Shown here: positions 33,475 through 44,067 of the stretch, in pieces | How positions within the stretch are numbered: the stretch's first letter is position 1 | Layout: each line of letters begins with the position of its first letter | Assembly: GCA_030267965.1 (NCBI GenBank) | Contig: BRYA01000376.1 | Span: forward strand, 31,245-95,244 | Direction of reading: 5' to 3' | Length of the DNA stretch: 64,000 bases | Source: Triparma columacea | Taxonomy: Eukaryota > Sar > Bolidophyceae > Parmales > Triparmaceae | Position numbers and translations under genes: made by a program | The notes under the pieces: generated by a model | Databases searched by the model: none | Told to the model about the DNA's origin: nothing | Seen by the model: only the letters and a program-made list of their open reading frames with translations

Positions 33475-34191
33475 TCACCTTTTTCGTGCAAACATAAACA
33501 TAGTCAACGCTACCACGCCCGAGATTGCAATCCAATGGGTGCTGGTGCCCCCCCCCCTCTTTCCCTTCATCTCCTCGACGATACTGGGAAACGCCCAGAG
33601 CTTCTTCCTCTGTTCCGAATCCACCCACTCCTTAATCTTCGGTCTCGCACCAACTGTGTCAAAGAAAAGCTTGACACGAGGAAACTTGTCGAGCGTTCCC
33701 GGAACCTGGCGCTCAACGACGTGCAACGCGTCGTAGAGGGAAAGGTCTGCTATCGAACACTTCGAGCCGGTGAGATAGAACGCACTGCTCTGGTTCAGGA
33801 GGCGGGTGAAGTTGGTCAGATGTTTAGGAAGAATCACCTTGATGTACTCGTCGATTGCTTTTTCTGTGGCTCCAAACACCCTCATGGCTTTGTAGTTAGC
33901 GCTCCTCAGATCCTCCACAGTTGCTAGGAGCTGATCCTCCTCGTAACACCCAGAGTAAGCGCCCGTAATCCTCCCGACATGCCTGATGATTGCGCTAGAC
34001 TGCGTGTAAATCTTTCCGTCCATCTCCAACATGGGAATATTAGTGGTCGTGTGCCCACCGAGTTTGCGACAATCTTCAAAGAACTGCTCCTTCATAGCCT
34101 CATCCTGAATGTTGGAAAGTCCCCAGTTGACGTCTTCGAACTCAACCCCACCATCAGCAAGCACAAGCCTGAGGAAATGTGTTGTGTGTGC

Positions 34192-34250
<59 letters not shown>

Positions 34251-34405
34251 CGAGTGAAAAGGGCGCATGGTCTCAATAAAAACAATGAGAGAGATAATCG
34301 ATGCGAAATGCAAATTAATCTTCCCAGCGAGGACGCTCTAACTCTAAGTAACTACCTTATTTGCTCCGCACGGCCTCGGGCTGGCCAGTAGTACAGTTTC
34401 ACCAT
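33475..34405 (-). CDS. Sigma-like glutathione S-transferase with C-terminal membrane tail
   Basis: Exons 34405-34356 (17 codons) and 34168-33475 join in frame to 247 residues. The short first exon supplies the GST start MVKLYYWPARGRAEQIR, without which the protein would lack the catalytic Tyr (expected in KLYYWP) and strand 1. The body has GGHTTTNIPMLEMDG with the cis-Pro, TQSSAIIRHVGR (QSxAI glutathione site) and the C-terminal helical domain (FYLTGSKCSIADLSLYDAL), all of the sigma/prostaglandin-synthase-like group. It conjugates glutathione to electrophiles or isomerises endoperoxides. Unusually, residues ~225-243 form a hydrophobic helix ending FARKR, which looks like a tail anchor. The intron holds a long (CA)n repeat. 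Confidence 0.88.
34195..34248 (+). repeat. (TG)n microsatellite in GST intron
   Basis: A nearly pure TG run of about 27 repeats lies in the single GST intron (reads as (CA)n on the coding strand). It is a length-variable marker and may be collapsed or expanded in assemblies. Confidence 0.95.
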
Positions 34406-34624
34406 TTTTGATGTGATTTTTTTCTTGCCATCTCCTGGAAAAAGAAAACCTCGCGACTTCGGCTCAACAACGCACTTCACTACACACATCATTAAAGAGT
34501 ATCTCCGAAGAATAAAGATTCATATTGATTTGTGCTCTATAGACTCTCTTGCCATCCATTTGGCGGACCGTCCAAGAAAGAAATCAGAAAACTAGAACCC
34601 AATAGGCACTAAATAGACACTACA

Positions 34625-37600
34625 ATGGGCCGTTGCAATAACAGAAGGGCACAAGAGGCCGCGAAAAGTGCAGCATCGACGCCATCACGTGCCCGCTTCT
34701 CCAACTGGCAACCTCCTTCTAAGGGTGGTGGCAGGGGGAAGGGTGGGAGGGGTGGAAGGGGAGGAAGGGGTGGTCGTGGCGGCAGGGGAAGGGGCGGCCC
34801 CGTTGAGCCCCAAAAGCCTGCTGTTCAGAAGACAGCGTTTGGAAACTTTGCCTCTACCATCACCAAGATTGCTAATCGGGTGGATAAGAAGAAGAGCGAG
34901 GCTAAGACTGGCATCTCTGTGGCCTCCAAGTCCTCCTCTACGTCTGCGGGCGCTGGGGTGAAGTTGAACAGGGATCACTTCCTCGCCAACGTTGACACAA
35001 AAAAGTACGACGAGATTAGCCTCGATGAGTCCTCTCAGCTCCTCGTCTTAAAGCTTTTGGTAGAATTGGGCGTAATCGATAGCGGTATAGGTGAGATTTG
35101 TGCCATCATTCCCAATACATTGATTGAATCAATTTTGCATTTCACTGGAAATAAATTTAACCAATCACCAAACAAACAAACTCGCAGACAAGAACCTCAA
35201 GAACACTCTCCTCACTGAGCGCCTTGAGGAGGAGGTGAGAGTGGACGAAAATTGAAAAAACGACGAGAACGCATTTCATAACTACCCCCTCAACTTATCA
35301 CCTCGCTTCGTTCGCCGCAGGAAGCGGATGGCGGCGCTGCCTCCTCCCCTGAATCATCTGCCCCTTCGTCGACCCTCGAGAAGCTTCGTAAGAAGAAGGA
35401 AGAGGCAAACGACAATACCTACCTTCTGCAGGCCCCTGTATTTAATCACGATTCAGGTGAGAGAAAGAGGGACGAAATCGCAGATCGCATTAATTGAAAC
35501 CTCAACGCTCACCCCTACAACCGTAGACTCCGACGTCGACGGAGAGGACAGCGACAAGTATTTGCTATCGGGACAGGCCGAAGATATTATTTTGGGGGGC
35601 TCCAAGTCTGGTCAGGGTTCTGGGGTTGCAAACATCCAAAATGCCGAGTATGCCGAGTACGACGAGGACTACGAGGATGGGGACAATAGTGACGGCGACG
35701 GCGATGACGACGGCGATGACGATGAAGGCGACGATGATAGGAAAGGCGACGACAAAGATGAACCCCCTTTCCTCCCCCCGCCTCCCCCTCCCACCTCCAA
35801 CCCCCTCTTTGTCCATCTGACGCAACGGCTATCCTTTAGAGAAGCCGACGCAACAAAAGCGATTACTCTGTCGTCCTCTCTCGCGTCCACTAAGGCGACA
35901 GCTGGAGTGACCCCTACCGGAGGTATCAATACTGCGGAGCTGTCTGCCGCTTTGGACTACCTCTGCCTTCACCTCTCCGAGGTGGAGCTCAATAAGGGTT
36001 TCAAGGAAAGGCCAGCTGTTCAGAAGCCGACTCAACCACCAATTTCGGTCGGGAAAACCAACCACAAGAACGTCAAGAGAGTTCCTGCGCCTCCACCCGT
36101 GGGCATATCCCTTGCGCCCATCCCCAACTTTCTGCGCGAGGCCCGTACCTTTGGTTTCATTCGCCTTGGCTTCGCCTCCGACGAGGCTGAGAAAGCCTGC
36201 AAAGCGACCAAGGCCCCACCGACCGGAACCCTCCCAGAACGCGACGACGATGCGATTGTCTCTCTCGTTGATTCCCTCGTTGGCAACTCCTCCCCTTCCA
36301 CCATCCCTACCGCCGACGCCGAGTTCGCAGATATGGAGCGCGATGACGAGCGTGAGGCTCTTCTCGCTATATTTGATCGCAAAATGACGGCAGTCTCCCA
36401 GTCTAGGTACATCATTGACGTTGAGTTGGCCGAGAAGCTCGAACCTCCCGCTAATTCAGACATATGCAAGGTAAGCTCATTTTCGACACAAACACGAACC
36501 TACCCATTACTCTCTCTAACTATTTCTGAAACTCATAACTACCCGTCACAGCTTCACGTTATCCTCCCTCAAGGCTACCCTACGTTGACACCGGCTCGAT
36601 TCCTCTTCACAAACGGCACGATCGCCCCGACACTCCTTCGAAAGTTAAACAAGAGCATAAACAAACTTGCCAAAGGCGAGGTTGGCGCACCAACCATTTT
36701 CAACGTGATCGAACAGATCTCCTCCTCCCTCGCTGAGTTCCAGAAGCACTTTTTGGCGCAGCAGCGGAAGAAGGAGCTCGAAGCTGCACAAGAGCGAGCG
36801 AGTGCCAAGGCCAAGGCCGAAAAGGAGGCTGTGGAGAAGATCACTGACGCCCAGTATGACGGCGAGAAGCTCGGTAAGAGGGCCAGGCAAAAGTTGAAGG
36901 CAGCGGAGAAGCAGCGACAGCAAGATCGTGAGCAGAACGAGTCGGTTGGCTATAGAAAGAAGTTGGAGAAAGAGAGACTAAAGAAGGTTGAGGAGCAGAA
37001 CAAGGAGTTCAAGGCATACCAGGCCAACAGGGGAGACGTTCACATGAAGAAGATTCTCAAGAAGAGAGCGGAAGAGAGGGCGGTGGCTCAAGGGAGAATG
37101 GCCATGACGAAGGCCCTAAACGACGGGATGGACGGCCCTGCGGCTCGTAAGATTTTGGAAAAGGTCAAGAGGAGAGTCTTGTGGGAGGAGGGCTTTGGAG
37201 AGAAGATAGAAGAGGAGGAAGACCAGGAGGAAGGAGGAGGGGAGGGCGGGAGAGAGGAAACGACAGTGAAGGAGGAGGTTGGGGAGGGGGTTGGAGAACA
37301 GGAAGGGGATATGGAAGAGGAGGAAGGGGATATGGAAGAGGAGGAAGAGGACGAGGAAGAGGAGGGAGAGGACGAGGATGAGGAGAAAGAGGAGATTGAA
37401 GATACGACAAAAGACGAAAAGAAGTCCAACGTCACATCCATCAACTCAGACTCGGTCAGGGTCGAGAAGGAGAAGAGGAAAGGGAAATCTGCTCAAACAG
37501 AATCTTTCGTCAACTCTCTTCAGTCTTTCTACAAGGTTGCCAAGCAGCGGGCCAAGGCCAACGCCGCCACCAACCCCGAGGCTGTCCCCGCAGCTGCAGC

Positions 37601-40600
37601 GTCCGCGCACGTTCCCGCTCCGAACTTTGTTCCAACGCGATCTCTCGCTACGGTCATGAGAGACATCACGGAGGCCTCAAGTCAACCATGGTTAGTGGCC
37701 CCGGAGGCAAGGGCTCCCGTGATTTCAAATGACGCCCTGTTACAAAACAACCCCGAACCCCTCCAGTCGAAGCCTCCTGCTCAGCGTAAGCATCGGTCAG
37801 CTACCGAGCAACCAGCAGAAAAACCCACCCCAGTTCCCATGCCTCAGCTGACCGACCAAGCCGTCAGGGAGATGCAGCGGATCTCGTCGAACCTAAAAAA
37901 CGCCCTCGAAACGAAATTGAATAGAGCGAGGCAGTGGGGGAGGCAGTTCGGAAGCCAGGACGTTGGAGGCATCAACAGCCACAGGAGGCAAAAAAATCCC
38001 GACGCAGCTTTCCATAAAATGATGGAGTCCCGTGGGAAGCTCCCTGCGTTCCAGATGCAGGGGGAGATCGTATCGACCATCAAGGACCACCAGATTACTG
38101 TGGTCAGTGGGGACACTGGCTGCGGGAAGACAACTCAGGTTCCCCAGCTCGTCCTCGACGATCTCATCATGGAGGGCAGGGGTGCTGAGACGAATATCAT
38201 CGTTACGCAGCCGAGAAGGATTTCCGCCATTGGCGTTTCGTCGCGCATCGCCGAGGAGAGGTGCGAGAAGGTCGGGGACTCTTGCGGATATTCAGTTCGG
38301 TTGGAGTCTAAGAGGAGCAAGGGAACGAGAATTTTGTTCTGTACGACGGGGGTTCTGTTGAGAAGGCTGCAGTGCGACCCTGACCTTGCCGCAGTTAGCC
38401 ACGTTTTTGTAGATGAGGTTCACGAGCGAGACCTTAACACTGACTTTGTCCTGATTATTTTGAAGGATTTGTTGCTGAGAAGGAGGAGCCTGAAGTTGGT
38501 GTTGATGTCCGCCACGCTCAACGCCGATACATTCTCGGACTACTTCGGCGGTGTTCCAACGGTTTCCATCCCCGGTCGTGCCCACCCCGTAACCGAGTAT
38601 CGTCTGGAGGATGTCCTGGAATTCACGGGTTACACTCTGGAGCCTGGTCACGACTGTGCGCTCAAGAACCCAGAGGTTGACATGAAGGAGATCAAGATGC
38701 GGTACCCGAAATGCTCGACATTGACACAAAAAACTCTGCAAATTGTGGACGAGAGTGTCATTAACTACGAACTTGTCGCCGAGCTCATCACCTACATTCA
38801 CCTGAATTTTGACGAGGGTGCCATCTTGGTCTTCATGCCGGGGTTAATGGAGATCACAAAGACCATTGAGGCTCTTCAGAACAATCCAATCTTCACCGAT
38901 AGAGAACAGTCTCGTGTCTACCCTCTGCATTCGACCTTGAGCACTGCGGAGCAGACCGCAATCTTCGAGGTTCCACCCCCGGGAGTCAGGAAGGTCGTCA
39001 TAGGCACGAATATTGCCGAGACGAGTATCACAATTGAAGATGTCGTCTATGTAGTGGATGCGGGCAGGGTTAAGGAGAACAGGGAGGACGAGGTCGCCCA
39101 GATGATGACCTTGGTGGAGTGCTGGGTGTCGAGGGCGAGTGCGAAGCAGAGGAGAGGTCGAGCGGGGCGCGTACGACCCGGCATGGCGTTCCACCTCTTC
39201 TCTTCGCATACTAATGACGCGGTGATGGATGCGTACACTTTGCCTGAGATGCTCAGGGTGAGGTTGGACGACCTAGTGATGCAGATTTTGTTGTTGGATC
39301 TCGGGGAGCCCGGCGACTTTCTGCAAAAGGCGGTGGACCCCCCGAGTGTCGTCGCCGTGAAGAATAGTCTGACGTTGCTTCAGGGCTTGAGCGCGGTGGA
39401 GCTGGAAAAGAGCGACGTTGAGGGCGAGATTGGTAAGTCCTACTTGACCGCGTTGGGATTCCACCTTTCCGTTTTACCGGTGGAAGCGAGGGTTGGGAAA
39501 ATGCTGATTTACGGCTCGCTCTTCAAGTGCCTCGACCCTTGCTTGACGATTGCGGCGACGCTGTCCAACCGCAGCCCCTTCATGTCACCATTTGACAAAC
39601 GAGATGAGGCTGACGAGGCCAGGAAGAACTTTGCGTACCAGTCGTCCGATCACTTGACGATACTCACTGCGTACGAGGAGTTCAAGAAAATGAGGTTGAG
39701 CGGACAGGACACGAGGTCATTTTTGAGGGAGAACTTTTTGAGTTACACAACGCTTTCCAACTTGGACAAGATGAAAAAGCAGTTTAAGGATTTGTTAAGG
39801 GACATCGGTTTCTTGTCAAGAAGGGGGGGGGGGAAGAGGGACGAGGCCCTTCCGGAGAACGCCAACGCGAAGAACATGAGTCTTGTGAAGGCGGTTTTGA
39901 CTGCGGGCCTTTACCCGAACATCGTCGTTGCCCCGAAGGAGCTGGGAGACAAGAGTGTCGGGGAGACCACCTTTAGGAGCTTAAAGGGAGACGTCAATGT
40001 CCATCCGTGTTCGATCCTTTTCAAGGACGACAAGCTCCATAGCAGGTACTGTGTCTACCACGAGATTGTCAAGACCAGCAAAATCTACATCAGGGATGCC
40101 ACGGCTATCAGTCCGCTCGCACTTTTGTTGTTCGGAGGCAGCCTCGTTGCGTATCAGGAGCACGGTGTCGTGGCGGTTGATGATTGGTTAAGATTCAGGT
40201 GCTCCCCTAAAAGCGCGACCCTGGTGAAGCACTTGAGGAGCCAGATGGAGGACATGCTGTTGAGCAAAATCGTGAAGCCCGAGGAGGATGTTATGAATTC
40301 GAAGCAGGGTATCACACTTGTCGATAGCGTTTCGTTGCTTTTGGATGACGAGGAGAAGAACACTGTAGGGGTCAAAGGGACGGGGGGGGGAGGGAAGGCG
40401 GGCAGAGGCGGCTTTAACACGGAGATGAAGCCCGGCGATTGGAAATGCGGAGACTGTGGGTGCGTCAACTTTGCTTCTAGAAGCGCTTGTTTCAAGTGCG
40501 GAAAGGCGGGAGGGGGAGGGGGAGGGGGAAGGGGTGGAGGAGGGGGGAGGGGGGGAGGAGGGGGGAGGGGAGGAATGAATGGTCCGCCAGGGTTTGGCGG

Positions 40601-40871
40601 CCCGCCAGGATTTGGTAGTGGGGGAGGCGGAGGCGGAGGGGGAGGGGAGACAAAGCCCGGGGACTGGTCCTGCCCAAGCTGCGGATGCAATAATTTCGCA
40701 TCGCGAAGTGCGTGCTTCAAGTGTGGAACGCCGGGAGGAAGCGGTGGAGGAGGAAGAGGTGGAGGAGGAAGAGGTGGAGGAGGAAGAGGTGGAGGAGGAA
40801 GAGGTGGAGGGAGGGGTGAAGGGAGGGGCCGAGGGAGAGGTGGAGGCCGAGGAGGGAGAGGACGAAGGTGA
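34625..40871 (+). CDS. DHX57-like DEAH/RHA RNA helicase with RWD, UBA and RanBP2-type zinc fingers
   Basis: Exons 34625-35090, 35188-35234, 35321-35456, 35527-36470 and 36552-40871 join to 1970 residues; an unspliced frame of 1847 codons mis-reads exon 3. Order: RGG-rich start; acidic stretch; UBA-like region ~421-470 (FGFIRLGFASDEAEKACKAT); RWD domain ~485-590 (HVILPQGYPTLTPARF); Lys/Glu coiled coil with an acidic block; helicase core with GDTGCGKTTQ near 1050, DEVH near 1151, SATLNA, QRRGRAGR; HA2/OB-fold C-terminal part; two RanBP2-type zinc fingers near 1825 and 1900 (GDWxC..C..N.A.R..C..C) separated and followed by Gly/Arg tracts. UBA, RWD and the DEVH core are the DHX57 layout, but the CCCH finger of DHX57 is not seen and RanBP2 fingers, which bind ssRNA or ubiquitin, are at the C-terminus. 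It should act on RNA in an ATP-dependent way; target unknown. Confidence 0.92.
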
Positions 40872-40903
40872 AATAGATATTTTGCATCTTATGTGAATCG
40901 TTT

Positions 40904-41915
40904 TTATTGATAAACATTTATCTCCCATATATCGTCGTACGTTTCAACGAATGGCCTCCAACCTCCAGTCATAACGAATTTATTGTGCTCGATTCTCGTA
41001 ATAGTTGCCGCATTCCTCGGAGGCGGAAATTCCCCCTCAACTTCATCAATTCTCGTCCACACGCCCTTGTATCCGCCGTCCACTCCGCCACCCTCAATTT
41101 TCAAGTGCCAAAGGTCGTTCAGTGCTCTCAGCCCTGTATTTGTATTTTCTGCACCGCCAAAAACTGCCATACCATCATTTCCAACCGGAAAACAGACGGA
41201 ACCTGCTCGAGGTGACGGCTTTTTACCGCTTACGGCGACCTCATTCCACCTCCATGGGCTCGACGAAGTGCTGAGCACCCAGGCGTCGTTCATCATCTCA
41301 GAAGATGACCCTAATGCAAAAATGCAATCTCCGTTTGGTAGTGCGCATGCGACATGCAAACCCCGCGATGGCATAGGCGGGTTGAGCGCCTCATGAGCTT
41401 CCCACGACTCCCCGTTGAAAGTGTAAAGACGATTTGTCGTTCGGTGATTGATTGTGAAGGAGTAAAGAGTTGTGGGAGGGGAGTTTGAGAAGGACATGAC
41501 GGGAACTCGTCCCTACAGGAATACCAGGATATATTCTGGAAGGCTTCATAACATCAAACATGTCTGCAAAGTGGTCGTCGCTCATTTTACCCTCACGAGG
41601 GGGAGCCCATCCTCCACTGACAAAGATTTTGTTCTCAAGAGAAGCCGCTGCTGCACATAGTCTTCCCTCAACTTCGATCAAGCTCTCCTCTACCCTGCCC
41701 CGCCCAATCCGAAACACCTTGTTTGAAGCGACTCTCTGTTTTGTGTTTTTGTTCTCTTCATAACCCCCGAAGAGGAGAAGGTCCCCCTCCCCCCCAATTT
41801 TTGCAGCTGTAGAACCCGACAACCGACACGGCAATCGGTATGGAGCTTTAGTAAACTTAATATTAAGGGCATGCGCTGACACTAACCCCATGACGAAGAT
41901 GGTGAGAGTATACAT
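40904..41915 (-). CDS. Kelch-repeat protein with signal peptide, 40-nt intron
   Basis: Exons 41915-41553 and 41512-40904 give 323 residues. The first in-frame ATG (41915) starts a signal peptide (MYTLTIFVMGLVSAHA). Kelch-type blades follow: GDLLLFGGYEENK, NKIFVSGGWAPP, GDCIFALGSSSEMMNDAWVL, GMAVFGGAENTN with LNDLWHLKI, and FVMTGGWRPFVETYDDIWEI, so a beta-propeller of about five or six blades. Two overlapping open frames must be joined: removing a 40-nt GT...AG segment (41513-41552) links ADMFD to GRVPVMSFS in frame. A frameshift error in the assembly is the alternative. The function is unknown; a secreted or lumenal binding protein is inferred. Stops of this and the helicase gene are 32 bp apart. 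Confidence 0.72.
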
Positions 41916-41959
41916 AAGGGTTAGAAAAAATCTAAAATTGTGCAAGAATCCAAAGAAGC
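41916..41959. promoter_or_regulatory. 44-bp divergent promoter between kelch and MFS genes
   Basis: Only 44 bp lie between the two ATGs. The segment is A-rich on the plus strand (AGAAAAAATCTAAAATTG). It resembles the 43-bp gap between the kinesin and TPR genes in length and composition bias. Confidence 0.5.
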
Positions 41960-44039
41960 ATGATCCACGTCTCAAGCCGACGTCTCCTTCAAACCCGAGG
42001 CCGATATAGATATCTTAATCACTTACGTTCCAATACCTACATCTTAAAGTCTCTCCAAGAGAAGATCGATAACCCTCCCTCCAACTCTCTCCCCAGACAA
42101 CTGCAATGTCGCCTCATGAGCTCGGAAGCCGATATCACTAAGAATCGCTGGAGCGTTATCCCTCCTGCAGCTTTGGTTGAGATGAGCGTAGGGGCAATCT
42201 ACTGCTACTCCATGTTCCAGCTTCCGCTTTCAACCCTGTCTGGGGTTGTCTGTCCTGCACCTGATGATTGGACCACGTCAGCGATCATCCCCGTCTTCTC
42301 AATGGCTGCGGGGGGGCTAGGGCTCGCGTCCGCAGGGCTTGGTAGTTGGGTTGATAAGGTTGGGCCTGTTAAGGCTGGTACGATCGGGAGGTGAGAACAG
42401 GCTCCTTCTCCCCTTTGCTTATTATCCACTGCCACTGTACTTCCTGCACACTAACGCAACTCATAGCTGTTGCTTATTATCCACTGCCACTGTACTTCCT
42501 GCACACTAACGCAACTCTTGGCTGTTTGCTTCGCTTGCAATACTTGCTCGCCGCACGCGCGTAGTTTGTGTTGGTTCTCTGGTCTCATGACTTGCGCTGC
42601 CGCCAGCCACCTGCACAGCCTCCCGCTCCTGTACCTGGGGTATGGCGGTCTGGGGGGTGCCGCGTGGGGCTTGCTTTATATAACCCCTGTGTCTGCTACG
42701 ATGAAGTGGTTTCCCGACCGCCGCGGTTTGGCGACGGGTTTGACCCTCTCTGCGTTTGGTGCCGGGGCTGCCATTGCTCCCCCCTTGATAGATTTCTTCA
42801 CCACGATGCACTTCGTAGCTCCCGAGTTTCTAGGGGTTGCCTCTGAAGTTGCTTTGACTACGCTCCCTGACGGTTCCCAGTCTCTGACCTCCGACCCCTC
42901 GACAAAGGTGGTCGTTGCAACCGCTTCGGATGCGGCGAAAGTTGGGCTTCCCGAGGGCGTGTACAAGCTTGGCACGGGAGACTCCGGGGCTACTGGAGCC
43001 TTCGCTTCCCTTGCGTGCATATACGGCGGCATTTCTTTGGCGTGTTCTCAGTTCATGAAGGTTCCCCCTGCGGGCTGGCTTCCCAAGGGGTACGAGGTTG
43101 ACGAGGACAGGTGAGGCCGGGCAAGAACGGTAGCGCGACTTTCTTTCTAGCCTAACACTTTGATTCAACCCTTTCCTCTCGCGTAGCACGGCTGGAACAA
43201 AGATTGGCGTCCCAGCTGACATTGCCGTTCGGACCCACCAGTTCCCGCTTCTCTGGATGACGATATTCGGAAACGCAATCGGTGGTCTCGCCCTTATCTC
43301 TTCTTCCAAGATGATAATGACCGACATCTGGGGCGCGAATCTCCCGAACGTTGTCACTGCCTCCTTCGCCACTGGCTATGTTGCGGCCCTTGGCTCGGCC
43401 AACTCTTTTGGACGCCTTACCTGGGCAATTGCCAGCGACAAGGTCGGTCGCAAAAATGCATATTCAGTCTTTGCTCTCGGCCTCCCCGTCATGGCCGGTA
43501 CCCCTTACCTGATCAAGACTGCCATAGAGTCTGGCGAGAGTTCTGCTATGCTCCCCCTTGGCATGTTCATTGGAGGCTCAACGTTTGTAATTGCCAACTA
43601 CGGAGGCATCTTTTCAATCTTACCCGCATACATTGCAGATCTGTACGGTTCCAAGTATTCGAATTCAATCCACGGGGCCGCCCTCACTGCTTGGTCTGCT
43701 TCTGCTGTCTGTGGTCCAATGGGCCTCGCCTTCTTGAGGTCTAGGGCGGAACGCAATGCTATTGAGGATCTTGTTGGAAACCTCGGAAATGGAAAGTTTG
43801 AGGCTGCGTTCGGTACATCGGTGAACAACATGGACAGTTTGATTGAGAGCAAGACTCTAACAATAAGCCGCTTACTAGAGGTTTCCGATCCCAGTACAAT
43901 AGATCCGACACCAACCCTTTACGACGACGTGTTTTACGCAGGCGCGGGCTTCATTGCCGCCGCTGCCATAGCGAACCAGCTCCTTAAACCTCCCAATGTG
44001 CAGCAACTCCTCGAAAAGTCAAGAAAGAAGATAAAGTAG
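41960..44039 (+). CDS. Major facilitator superfamily carrier, oxalate/formate antiporter-like
   Basis: Exons 41960-42390, 42565-43110 and 43187-44039 give 609 residues. The first ~50 residues are basic, Ser/Leu-rich and lack acids (HVSSRRLLQTRGRYR), like a mitochondrial presequence. Twelve hydrophobic helices follow, with MFS features: GSWVDKVGP and SDKVGRKNAYS as the loop 2-3 and 8-9 motifs and MKWFPDRRGLATGLTLSAFGAG, a signature of the OxlT/monocarboxylate branch (quoted as WFPDRRGLATG). That branch moves organic acid anions such as oxalate, formate or pyruvate; the substrate here is unknown. A hydrophilic insertion of ~80 residues sits between helices 5 and 6. The first intron carries a 55-bp tandem duplication. 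The downstream stop is 28 bp from that of the coiled-coil gene. Confidence 0.88.
42416..42525 (+). repeat. 55-bp tandem duplication inside MFS intron 1
   Basis: Unit 1 (42416-42470) and unit 2 (42471-42525) are nearly identical. They start TGCTTATTATCCACTGCC, include CACACTAACGCAAC, which fits a branch point (CTAAC), and end GGCTGT or AGCTGT. A third start of the unit (TGCTTCG) follows. Unit 1 ends with CATAG, a possible early 3' splice site. Confidence 0.9.
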
Positions 44040-44067
44040 AGTTCGTTTTAAAAGAATCAATGTCTTC

